A stretch of DNA of 64,000 nt. It comes from Sclerotinia nivalis (Eukaryota; Ascomycota; Leotiomycetes; Helotiales; Sclerotiniaceae). The notes under the pieces were generated by a model. That model saw only the letters and a list, made by a program, of their open reading frames with translations. It was not told the origin of the DNA and did no database searches. This document shows, in pieces, positions 12,910-23,279 of the stretch. How positions within the stretch are numbered: position 1 is the stretch's first letter; every line of letters starts with the position of its first letter. Made by a program: the position numbers and the translations under genes. The stretch spans positions 2,604,001 to 2,668,000 of the forward strand of contig JAPEIS010000006.1 of assembly GCA_029531795.1 (NCBI GenBank). The letters run 5' to 3'.

Positions 12910-13839
12910 TTATTCTTTGTGAACATGTCGGCTATTGACGTAGCTAAGCTCAGGTTCACGCTTGGAGTTCTGGATAGCGGTTAGTGGATAGCTTGGAGAG
13001 TGGGATTTGCTGAACATACGACGTAGCTCAATTCAGGCTCACGCTTAGAATTGACATAGCTCAGCTCAGGCTCACGCTTGGAGTTCTGGAAATCTGTTAG
13101 TAGCTACATTGTTGAACCAGAATTGTTGAACATATATACCACATAGCTCAACTCTGGCTCTCGCTTAGAGTTAACGTAGCTGAGCTCAGGCTCGGCTTCA
13201 CGCTTGGAGTTGACGTAAGTCAACTCCGGTTCGCGTTTGGAGTTGACATAGCTCAGCTCAGGTTCACGCTTGGAGTTCTGAAAATCTGTCAATAGAGATA
13301 CACTGTAGCATAGGAAGTGCTAAACAAACCACATAGCTCAGCTCAGGCTCTCGCTTAGAATTAACATAGCTGAGCTCACGCTTAGAATTGACATAGCTCA
13401 ACTCAGGCTCTCGTTTAGAGTTGACGTAGCTAAGCTCTGGTTCACGCTTAGAATTGACATAGCTCAATTCAGGTTCGCGTTTGGAATTGACATAGCTGAG
13501 CTCACGCTTAGAATTGACGTAGCTCAGCTCGGGCTCTCGCTTCGAATTCTTCACTTCTGTGAGCTAGATGCTAAACCATAGCTTTATGAAACATACCACG
13601 TAGCTCAATTCCGGTGCGCGGCTGTTCACATAAGACAGCTCTGGGTCACGTTTAGCCATAAACCAATCGAGCTGAGCATACTCGGCATCTAACACACCTC
13701 GAGCTTCAACTTCTCCTGCTAAAAGTCAGTGATGATATTTTTGTTTTCAGGGAGGATCCAGACCTTGGACAGGGCTCATAGGAGCAGCATAAGTGAGACT
13801 GATGATGGCCATAGCCAAAATTGCGGTCATTCGAGCCAT
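12910..13839 (-). CDS. Secreted multi-repeat precursor peptide, probable dikaritin-type RiPP
   Basis: Assembled by eye as six exons on the minus strand: 13839-13764, 13715-13597 (or from 13718, a NAGNAG acceptor), 13548-13330, 13277-13140, 13085-13020 and 12969-12910. The product is about 225 aa. The first exon encodes a signal peptide (MARMTAILAMAIISLTYAA). After a short pro-region come sixteen units of consensus NSKREPELSYV; one unit has ELTYV. Nearly all are separated by the dibasic Kex2 site KR. Spacers after the cleavage site are EP (11), none (2), EAEP (1), DP (1) and AP after a single R (1), as expected for Ste13-type dipeptidyl trimming. The inferred released peptide is ELSYVNS. Each unit has one tyrosine, the residue UstYa oxidases cross-link in known dikaritins. 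Two UstYa genes and a UstYa-like gene lie within 9 kb. A Kex2-processed signalling or pheromone-like peptide is the main alternative. Confidence 0.85.
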
Positions 13840-15518
13840 TTTGAGGGAGGAGTCTTGAGAATGTTGGGATCTTGTAGTGTATTTGTTGTAGCTTGACTTA
13901 AAAGGATTTATGTTGGATTGAATGGTTAGAGAAAAGTGATGCCAGCTCTCTAGTCACAGCCAGTTTATATAGATCATTTTTGACGTTCGAAGGAAATGAA
14001 AAAGGCATGGACTTTTTTGGTCTACCGGCAAGGCCGATGGGAAGATCCGAAGGTGGTGCACAAGACTATTCGATAGAGTTACATGCCTCGAAATATTGTA
14101 ACTTACCGTTATCTTGTTGCCGATCTATTCTTTTCGGTCATACAAGAAATGAAAATTCTGGTAAAGAACAGAGTTGTAATACGTTTTGAGACATACATCT
14201 GCATGCATGACTAACGTAATCTGCCTGCATGCATGACAGACGTGATCTGTAACAACGAGTTGGTGAGTCTATGAGATTATGAATTCGGTAACCGAATTCA
14301 AACCCGAGACCGAATTGAGGAATCTGAAAGGTGTACGAAATCGTTAATTAGATCCTAGTATTGTTATAGAGTATATCGGTAAGTCAAATTTCGTCGAAAA
14401 CGGCGCATTCCAAATCAGCAAATTATGAAACCATACAGAAATCCCCGCTGCAATTAAAACCTAATCGAAGTAAACATTCAAGAAGATGGCTCAGTCTACT
14501 TTTGCTTTGGCACCAATCCACTGTTTATGTTTGCAGATGACAATTCGTATAAGCACTAGTATTATAAATCACTTTTAGACACATGTATCTGCATGCATGA
14601 GTGATTTCACACCCTTTCGAATACAGAGCTAATTGGGTTACATACGTGCAAACGAGGATTATGTGGCGGGGCAAGCGGGGTAGTGATAGAGTGGATCAGT
14701 AGATCGGTAGATCGAAAAAGGGGTGGGGGCTCGCTAGGAGTAGATCAAATCGATTATGAGTTTACTAATACTACTACTGCGGTGTATCTTAACATATCTC
14801 CAATTCATTTATTCCGTGCATACAATATGATCCTCACAAACAATGATGCCACTTTTAGATGTCTATCTGAGGTACGACTGACGTAAATTTTATATCTAGC
14901 TAGGAGCTAATTGGGATACAGATGCAAAAGCATCTTGATTTTTCCTTCTTGGCTGCTGATCTATCTACCCACGCTGATTCCGTACATTCAAATCTGAGCC
15001 CGAAAATGGTAAACCCGTCAAAACCCGCTTAAATCTGGTCTCGGAACCCTTACACACTATGCAAGATAATCTTTACAGGTAATGGTGCTACAATATACTA
15101 TTAGATACATATCTGTATAGTCTCTTCTCCTCCAAGTAAAGGTCGAATTATTATGCGTACGACCGGCCAAAAAAAATAAGTTTTGCCACGGGAACGGGAG
15201 GGTAACCCGAAACTACTGTCGTCTTGCATGTTCCCGCCTGAATTGGCTCGTATATTCCTACTAGTTCTAGATAATCGTACATAAGCAGGCTTATCTTGTC
15301 CTGGCTGAAAGAGAGTATAATACTCTTCTTCTATCTAAATCGAGGTTACAAATTGACTGCGGAGAAAGTTAATGCGAGTTCGCGTAACAGATCAAAATAA
15401 TCGAACCTTCTTTTAAGTTTCAACCCTAGTTTAGCTAAATAAGAGTAAACTAAAATCTAATTAGCTATTCAAATTAGCGGCTAAAATATAGATCAATAAA
15501 AAAATATGTCATGGGTAA

Positions 15519-15588
15519 TCATATGACTGCTGATCTACGATCACCATACCCGATCATATGACTGCTGATCTACGATCATCATACCCTT
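15519..15588. repeat. Tandem 35-bp direct repeat related to LINE 5' end
   Basis: The sequence ATCATATGACTGCTGATCTA plus its continuation CGATCA[C/T]CATACCC occurs twice in tandem, about 35 bp apart. A related sequence (GGGTAATCA, AATCATATGAATGGTGATCT) forms the 5' flank of the LINE at 50197-50240. The following bases (about 15605-15700) resemble the region at 57375-57520 downstream of the LINE duplicate. It is therefore probably an old retrotransposon remnant. Confidence 0.6.
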
Positions 15589-16405
15589 TCTTTTTTATTA
15601 ACTACCAGGCTTTTCTAGGTCTTGTCGATCCTTACGATTGTCAATCCTTTTTTGATATGCTATAGATCGAAGTTTAGTCTAATTGATATATTGTTATATC
15701 GATAACGATCACGGATCCTATGCTAATCGATCGTATATACCTACAATCTAATTCTTTAAGGTTACTATAGGATTAAAACCCTTGTGAGATTGCATTAGTA
15801 TAATTGTTCTTAGTATAAGATCGAATTTTGTAATAATCGTAACTTATATAATCAAATGATCATATAATAAAGTTTTGAAGTTTGAAGAATTCTATATACT
15901 CTTGGAATATAAAAGTTTTTAAAGTTTTTAAAGCTTCTAAAAGATTTATATAGTCAGAATGGAATCTCTTATATAAAGCTTTGTATTCAAGAATAATTAT
16001 TAGTTTAAATACTATAATTATTATATAATACGATTATTTATATCCTTATTTTATTAGACTTCTATTTGATTTTTAGTAGAAACTATTATGATTTTTCTAT
16101 TAATTCTTTAATCACTTTTATATAATTAGAGATTGTAACGATATAATATTTTGAATATTTTTATTAATTCAAATACCGATTTAGTTTATTTTATTTCCTT
16201 AAAATATCTCTATACTTTTTATACAATTTCTATTTGATCAATCCAATACAATCCGATCCTCTCAATCACTTATCTAATTAAATCAAACTTTACAAAAACG
16301 AAAAGAACAATTATGATTATATAAATAATAATTCATCTATAAAATCTAAAAAAAAAAGAATTCTTCAATTCAGTAAACTAAAAGATATAATTTCCTGATA
16401 TAATA

Positions 16406-16509
16406 TGTCACGGGGCTAGAACTCTACCACTAGGCCACGAAACCCCTAAAAGGGTAGAAGTAGTTTGATCGGTATCAACACTACTCGATAGAGTTATGAA
16501 CCCGTGACA
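16406..16509. mobile_element. MITE-like 104-bp element with terminal inverted repeats
   Basis: Left end TGTCACGGGGCTAGAACTCTA without its last base, and right end whose reverse complement is TGTCACGGGTTCATAACTCT, form imperfect inverted repeats of about 20 bp. TAATA flanks both sides (16401-16405 and 16510-16514) as a likely 5-bp target-site duplication. The size, ends and duplication fit a non-autonomous DNA element. A very small solo LTR (TG...CA ends, 5-bp duplication) is an alternative. Confidence 0.6.
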
Positions 16510-17618
16510 TAATATATATATATAATCTTATAAAGATCTCAATCCTATACTAAATTAAGAAAATCGAATTGCTTTTGTATATAATCGAAGCTCCATCATC
16601 CGATTAGCTATTGTTATTATAACAATACAATAATAGTATACTCAAAAAATATATACTTTCATCTATGAAATCATATAAGAAAGAAAGATGATCGGAACAG
16701 ATTTAATTCTAATTGAATCAATTCGATTATCAATTTGATCAATTTGATTAATTTAATTAAATTATTCAATTATTATATCTACGATTATTTTATATTTCTT
16801 TTTCTTTTTATTGAAACTTTCTTTTTTCAGGAAGTTTTCCAGATCATTAAATTGAAGTCTATCAATTTGATCAATTTAGTCAATTTGATCAATTTGATCG
16901 ATTTATTGAATCAACAATTCAACTTATACGATTTACTCAATTAGCTTAACTGAATCGTGAGTTTCTATAGAACCTGGTTTTTGATGAATAGAACAAAGGA
17001 ATAAGATATTCGAAGACGAGCTTTTTTTGAAGAGGGGGGGGTAGTGTCACGAATCTGGTATGGGCTTATATGATTTATTGTTATGTGTACGATCAATTAT
17101 ATGTTTATAACTAATGTATATATACAGTTGCTGTTTACAAGCCGTAATTCTTTAATTGTAGATTCTAAGAAATATAATTGATCTTGTTAATTCAGCTCTT
17201 ATACGGCTCTTGTGCGTCACAACCATTGGTTGTTAAACGAGGTATCGAAAATTAAAAAGTTGTTATTCGGGCCATTTATTGTTAAATATATTATTATTAT
17301 TTTCTTCTAAAATAAATTAAAGGATTTTATTTATTTTTTACAATATCAACTTAGAAGGAATAGTGAACTAATTTCAGTGGAGAAAATAGAGTTGAGAGAA
17401 GAACTTCCGATTCTATCAACTTCATCAGTTGAACACTGTCCGAAGTACAGACAACCCGAGTACTGGTTTATGATTTACCTCATACCCATTAGCTGCACGA
17501 CTTAGAAAAGACCCCATATTCTGCATTTCGTTTGAAAAACAGCTACTCTATCATTGACCTTCTGTATCCGCATTTTTCTTCTCACTTCTTCCATCGTCAA
17601 CGTTTTCCATTACCAAAA

Positions 17619-18678
17619 ATGGGTTTCAATCAACGCATATTACAGATGTTCAACCACAATAAAACATTTACGTATGCAGAATTGAGCCCCTCACTTGCAA
17701 ACTCGGATGGCGAATATCAAGATGAGGATCGACTTCTCAACCGCTTTTCTGCTGGCGGTGACTCATTCGAACACACTGAAAAAGGACAGCTTAACAGCTG
17801 CCACAAGAATCACTCATGTTTGAGGTGTTTGGGCTGGCTAAATGGACTTTTCTTTTGCCTGTCCCTTTACTTGTTCACAGCAGCCATGGTCAATTGGAAG
17901 CAAGTTCCAGGCGGAGGGGAACGAAACTGGGCCCTGAAGCAAGTCTCGGAAATATGTAAGATTCAAATCATCCCCTCTACTCAAGATAACTCTCACTGAG
18001 AATGTTGCAGCTCCGGTTCTGGATGCGATTGACATTCCACTTTCTACCTGGCGACTGAATGGCACCTTCTTGGAAAGTGAGCACGAATCAATCTATCGTC
18101 AACCTCCCTCTCCTGAAGTTGACGCAGCCTGGGCTCGTATTGAGACTCAGAATCCAATTCCTTTGTCCAGACAGGACCTCGTGAACCAAGGCAAAGATCC
18201 AGAAATGTATGCCAAGTTTCCAGAGTCGTTCGGCTTCGGCCCAGACGCCTTCATCGGAAGAATCGATGTCTTTCACCAGATTCACTGTCTCAACCGGTTG
18301 CGGATGCATCTATGGTGGAATGTGGATTACTATTACCCAGATGAAGAGATGGGCAAATACCACCAGCTTCACGCCTCTCATTGCGTGTACGCCTTGCTTC
18401 AGAACCTTATGTGTCAGGGTAACGTCGATACCTACGGACACTACTGGGTTGATATGCAGGAGAATGCAGTTCCGGATTTCAATATCAATCACAAGTGCCG
18501 TGACTTTGAAGCCATACTCCAGTATCACGATGAGATCGCAATACCACTGGAGAAGTTTGGTGCTTTGAGGCGACCTGAAGGAGAACCGGTCAGGCATATG
18601 ACACATGAAGCGAAGGAGATATTTCGCTGGTTTGATAATCACCCAGACAATGGACAAGATGGGACAGAGATTTTGTGA
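17619..18678 (+). CDS. UstYa/DUF3328 family oxidase
   Basis: Exons 17619-17955 and 18011-18678 flank a 55-nt GTAAGA...TTGCAG intron and encode 334 aa. An in-frame Met 29 codons upstream (17532) exists, but the Met at 17619 has the better context and gives the usual short cytosolic N-terminus. A single membrane segment lies at about 71-91. The family's paired motifs are HQIHC (201-205) and HASHC (233-237), followed by HKCRDFEAI, the usual C-terminal element. UstYa proteins are thought to be copper-dependent membrane oxidases that catalyse oxidative cyclisation of Kex2-released peptides in ustiloxin, phomopsin and asperipin pathways. Its neighbour is the repeat precursor at 12.9-13.8 kb, so it probably acts on that peptide. 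The family also occurs in other secondary-metabolite clusters. At 334 aa it is longer than typical members, mostly through its N-terminal tail. Confidence 0.92.
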
Positions 18679-19392
18679 TTGAACAGGCTTATTAACTGGC
18701 AGCCTAACACTCAAGAAGAATATAGGATTTTTTTAGTTGAACATCTGCAGATAGCATTAGCAAATTTGAATACGCAAGCTTTGATCACCGAGCCTGAAAG
18801 TTATAAACTTACAGTGGTATATTCGAAATTTGGCTTCTCTTTCAAAGTGACCCCCTAGTAAAGACTGTAGTTTTATTGGTGAAAGAGGGGCAAAAATAAT
18901 CTGCCTAAAGTTTGAGATCACTTCGTTTCACAATACGAAGGCCATTAAAGGCATCTGGTTCCCTTCATCCTCTGTAGCCCATGCGAGTGCGACCTGACCA
19001 GCAAGAGATATTTGTTGATCAACGATTAGCTAAAGTTTCTTCACCGCTGCCTCAGAAAGGCAATTTTCAAAACCTCGTTATTCCAAAATGTACTTGAATC
19101 TAAAAACTGTTTAGAGGGGGGTATCTGAGAACTATAGGAGGGGGCGGGTAAAGGCTACAGGATTATGTGTTGGCAATACGCTCACTGAGTGGCCGAAGAT
19201 TATCACTAATTCAACAAATGCTGGATTGCTTGCAATGTAGATCATATTTGGACTTAACAGTGCTTCTCAAATTCATGGTTATCGAGCATACTATATCCTC
19301 CATACGTATTCCTAATATCCACTGGAACTCGTCCTTATCTCCCCACAATACAGATCCAATAGTTGGCTTCTTTGTCCTCCTGTGCTCGAAAC
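18679..19392. other. Intergenic between two UstYa genes
   Basis: No gene is seen in this 0.7 kb. It is the convergent 3' region between the plus-strand UstYa gene and the next, minus-strand one. Confidence 0.6.
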
Positions 19393-20191
19393 TCAGGTTA
19401 CGGGAATAGCGCGATGACTGAACACACTAGTCCGACCAAGAGCTGCTCTCCAGACCGGCTTATTTTCACTGAGAAGCACTTTTTCCCGAAGAGCACTGGC
19501 GTTGCGGCATTGATGCTCGTGGCCCATCCCATCTATTCCATCTACCACTTTGCCCATGGCGTTGGTTGTTGGTTTGGGAACTTCAAGGGTATCGTCGGCT
19601 GTACAAATGATTCCCTAATAGATAGTACAATTTAAGCATAATGATACTTCCGTGAACAAATCAGAAAACACTGACCTGAGCGATATAATCCAGACAGTGG
19701 AGGAAATGAAGTGGGTTTTTCGACCATTCGGCCCCTTGGACTTCATGGTCATGATTCATGGCCCCACCAAACAACATTGTCCTGATCATTCCCAGACAAT
19801 GCAACTGATGAAACATAGTCACGCCGTATCCTTTTGTAACTCCGTCTCCTTCGTCGACCATTATGAAGCCGCCATTTGGGGTAAGGAGATATTCATCCCA
19901 GTTCACATCTTCAGCATCACCAATTGCAGCCTCAAGCGCTGGAATTGGTTGGAAAACCTTGGGATAAAGATCACTTGTTGGTGGGTTCTGGATTGTGGCT
20001 CCAGCAGTGTTGCCTTGAGCTTCGGGACAGATCTGATACACAACAAGCTTTTGGACTGGGGCGATGAATGGAAGTAATTCTTTGTGTGCTAGCAGAACAA
20101 AAGTCGATATAATTGCTGTGGACAGAAAGATCGTGTATAAAACGAAGCGAAGAGGATGTGAGCCAGTGTTGGGTTTAAATTTGTTTTCCAT
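19393..20191 (-). CDS. Second UstYa/DUF3328 family oxidase
   Basis: Exon 1 (20191-19676) and exon 2 (19614-19393), joined in phase 0 across a 61-nt intron (GTCAGT donor, TATTAG acceptor), encode 245 aa, the usual family length. There is one membrane segment at about residues 14-35. The motifs FHQLHC (H128, H131, C132) and HFLHC (H162, H165, C166) are present. The second exon supplies the conserved C-terminus: GIICTADDTLE, then DGMGHEHQCRN. The gene converges with the first UstYa gene. Two UstY-type enzymes are commonly required together in dikaritin pathways (UstYa plus UstYb in the ustiloxin pathway), so this is probably the partner enzyme. The precise bond formed cannot be predicted from sequence. 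Confidence 0.92.
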
Positions 20192-21759
20192 GGTGGCAGC
20201 GGTATGGCTGCTGTAAAGGTGCGAGTACTATCTATGATCAGAAACCAAAAGCTATAAGGTGGGAAGGAATGGGAGCTACATTTTCCTAAATACAAAAGGA
20301 GAGGGACAGGGCTTACATGTGCTGGGCCTTATGCTATAGTGGCCGATAGGAAACTATCTGAATTTTTATGCTCAGATGAATTATTCCAAGCGAGTATTTA
20401 GGACATAATGAAAGATACAGAATTTTTATAGCTGGAGGAACCCAAGTGGCCGTTTTATTGGCCTTGCCTTTGAATTCTATAGTGAGGATATAGGTCGTAC
20501 GTTAGTCATTCGGAGCAGATATCTGAGACGGACTCTGATATCAGGGAAATTCCGAGTGTCACGTAAATCGTATGAGCATACATCAGTTTTTGAGCGAAGC
20601 TTTAGTTGGCTCTAATGCTTTTTAATATTACATTATAAATTTTTTTAAGATAAATTCTTAGCCTGTGATTATATTTCGTTATATTTATCGGTACTATTCT
20701 TCAAAATTAATTATAGTATCAAAACTAATTATAAGTTAATAACTTCGATTTAAGTCATGGTATAAAATATCTTTATTTATTAAAATCGATATAAATTAAA
20801 ATAAATATATTAGAATTATAATAATATTTCTGATAGCCTACTATTAATTTCAATAATTTAATCTCTAGATCTCTAGAATAAGAGATGAACTAGAAAAGTC
20901 TCTTCATCTTCTAATGTGTTTTAGTTACTAAATTAGCTTATAATTATATGCTAACTACTGTATGACGAGAGAATCGAGTACGAGCTCACAATTGTTATAA
21001 TCATATAATAAGAGAGTTAAATGCCGATTCGGAATCTATATTGTTACTCTAATAGAGAAACTTCGGAAGAAGTTTATCTTTGTAAAGTGCCTTTACCTTA
21101 GGATAATTATCCTTGCTTCAGCTGACATCTAATCTCTAATGCATGCTAAGTTCACACAATAAACGTGGCAACTACCAGGCCAAGCCCTTTATAATCAGGT
21201 TGTGTATTGATGATTAAGACCAATTGAATTTGATTTCACGATAATTATCCTTGCTTCTAATGCATGCCAAGCTCACACAATAAGTGAGGCAACTACCGGG
21301 CCAAGCTCTTTATTGTTAAGATAGTCGGATTGTGTGCCGAAGACTCGAAGGCTAACTAAATTTGACCTAACGATAATATCGCCGCCTCCACAATCTACCC
21401 TTTCATCGACAACGTCATACAATTGCTGCAAGTGGGCATGTAGAGGTGGGGGTCGCAGAAATGTTAAAGATACTTCGTATGGTAGCTGAAGCTGTATCAA
21501 GTTCTCTGCAGGTGCGGTTATACTGAAGAATATGCGATATAACACCTGACAGCCAAATAACCTTGGGGATTGATCTAAGCCGACAAGCTCTAGCTCTTGT
21601 ATATTGTCAGGGTTAATCCCATCGCCCACATCCTTTGATATATCCAAAAAGTCTTGCCTAGCTATACTTCTCCTTCTCGGAGTCTCTCATAACCTTCAAC
21701 CTTCAACCTTCAACCTTCAAATCTTCTTTCTTTCTTTATCCGCATACGATCTACGTATC
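20192..21759. other. Intergenic, AT-rich in the middle
   Basis: The divergent promoter region between the second UstYa gene and the third UstYa-like gene. From 20.6 to 21.1 kb it is very AT-rich. Two similar segments (about 21128-21190 and 21247-21310), sharing AATGCATGC, CACACAATAA and GGCAACTACC, are an imperfect direct repeat about 119 bp apart. No coding region was found. Confidence 0.55.
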
Positions 21760-22683
21760 ATGTCAGCTTTATCCACTCCCGAAGCAATACACTACGAAGA
21801 AGGTCTCGAGGACCAAGAATTCCAGTCAGAGAAAGGGGATAGCGATGATTTCTCCAAAGCAGACGAAGAAGATTTATTTCTCGAGCGCCAAAATTTCCCA
21901 TCTCACCGAAAACAACACAGCAATAAGCGGAAAGTCTACTTGGTGACCGCATTCGCTGTTCTCATTTGCCTCGCATCTATAACATTCGGAACATACTCCA
22001 CATTGCGCTTTCAGGCCTTGAAACACAACTGCCACGGCGCGGATACTCAACAGACGTCACCGTCAGAACACCACTCTCACGAAGGCCAGGGAGGAGACCA
22101 CGAACACAAGCATGAGCATGAGCATTCCCCGGTATCATCCACTCAGACAAGCTACCCAATACGCCCAGACCTCGATTGCGGCGACAGCGAAGCTTCCGCA
22201 AAAGCCGCAGGCTGCACCTTCAACTTCATGGCCTTCTCGTACGTCCCAGCCGCATGTAACGGTAACGAAACCATGACGCAATTCATCGACGAGCACGCAA
22301 CCCTACCTCTGGATGGAGCCGGCATATTCCCCTGGTACCGCTGGTCCAACCGCACGGAGCCCGTACCGCAAGATGCGGAGCAGCTCAGCAAATATCCATT
22401 TATCTGGACGACGCACGAATGGCATATTGCGCATTGCCTGTACAACTGGGCACTGACCACAGCTGCGATTACGAGGGTTCTCGCCGGCGAGAAAAATGTT
22501 TGGATCTTGCAGGATGCGGTTCTGGGGGGCCATATTGCGCATTGCAATGGTTTGGTGTCTGATAGGGTGACGAGCGGCTTGACGCCCTTGAGAGCGTTCA
22601 GGGCGATTGGACGTTGTGTTAAACTAGATACTGATGGTATGGCTACTTTGGGCAAAGATCCCTATGGGAACCATGCGGATTGA
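21760..22683 (+). CDS. Atypical UstYa-like membrane protein with His-rich stretch
   Basis: A single open frame of 308 aa is read from the Met at 21760; an upstream in-frame Met at 21604 would add 52 unlikely residues. It has an acidic cytosolic tail, a membrane segment at about 59-81 and then an extraordinary His-rich linker (about residues 88-122) with repeated HEHEH-type runs, suggestive of metal binding. The C-terminal domain contains two HxxHC motifs: H222-I-A-H225-C226 and H258-I-A-H261-C262. It lacks the HQCRD-type tail of typical DUF3328 proteins, so I place it as UstYa-like rather than a standard member. Its position next to two UstYa genes suggests the same pathway. A transporter or other membrane protein cannot be excluded. 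No intron is seen. Confidence 0.7.
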   Translation: MSALSTPEAIHYEEGLEDQEFQSEKGDSDDFSKADEEDLFLERQNFPSHRKQHSNKRKVYLVTAFAVLICLASITFGTYSTLRFQALKHNCHGADTQQTSPSEHHSHEGQGGDHEHKHEHEHSPVSSTQTSYPIRPDLDCGDSEASAKAAGCTFNFMAFSYVPAACNGNETMTQFIDEHATLPLDGAGIFPWYRWSNRTEPVPQDAEQLSKYPFIWTTHEWHIAHCLYNWALTTAAITRVLAGEKNVWILQDAVLGGHIAHCNGLVSDRVTSGLTPLRAFRAIGRCVKLDTDGMATLGKDPYGNHAD

Positions 22684-23279
22684 AGAGTTTATGCGTGAGA
22701 AGTCCTGGATATCGATGCACGTCAAGGTGTATAGGAATATCTATTTATTCTTGTTATTTGATCTATTGGTATATAGCTCAGAATCTGAGCCCACCTCATA
22801 AGCTATAAGCAGATTCAGTTTACGCAATGCCAGAGCCATGTATTTGCACAGTATCCCGGCTTATCATTTTCTAAATGTGACATAAGGCCCAACTCCGTGG
22901 TCCAAAAAAGCAAATCTCGTGATCTTTAGAAGATAGAAGTTATACTTTTTCAAACATTTAGCGGTAAAGGGCAAGAAAATTGATAGGAGGCAGCCATAAA
23001 TTGAAAGGCTTAACTTTCGCGCAAATGCGTTGAGAATCTGCCTTGAGTTATCTAATGTGCATGCTTCTAAACACTCCCAGTCCTCTACTTGTTGCCCTGG
23101 GGCGTATCACTTCCATATGCTACATATATATTTTTCGACAGATGAAAATCTTTAGTCACAAATTCATCTCACCAAAACAATAAAAAAGCTTATGGATGAG
23201 TACTGAGCCGATATGAGAGTAGCTGATTTAGAGATACGTTCACCATAAATAGTGTCGTTTGAAAGCCTGCTGTGCCAAG
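22684..23279. other. Intergenic
   Basis: About 0.6 kb with no coding region seen; it forms the shared 3' space of two convergent genes. Confidence 0.5.

Larger units (their letters stand above)
13840..17618. other. AT-rich, RIP-like decayed repeat block
   Basis: The first 0.2 kb is the precursor promoter. From about 14.2 to 17.4 kb the DNA becomes AT-rich with no coding potential. It contains repeats of TGCATGCATGA near 14200-14230 and 14590, fragments related to the retrotransposon found at 50 kb, a 104-bp inverted-repeat element, and at 17030-17060 a purine tract followed by TGTCACG. That last feature resembles the junction of a polypurine tract with a long terminal repeat, but no second LTR is recognisable. 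Confidence 0.6.

Noticed and set aside
12910..13839. Alpha-type mating pheromone precursor
   Set aside because: Kex2/Ste13 architecture fits, but the repeat is not the Trp/Cys-containing peptide I expect for ascomycete alpha pheromones, and UstYa genes lie next door.
16406..16509. tRNA-like A-box (TGGCCTAGTGG on the minus strand), possible SINE
   Set aside because: No matching B-box or cloverleaf; the terminal inverted repeats explain the segment better.
16735..16944. Asn/Leu/Ile-rich 69-aa frame
   Set aside because: A product of AT-rich repetitive sequence (TCAATTTGAT repeats) in a decayed block.
17045..17240. Solo LTR after a polypurine tract
   Set aside because: The left junction looks right, but no matching right end, second LTR or target duplication was found.
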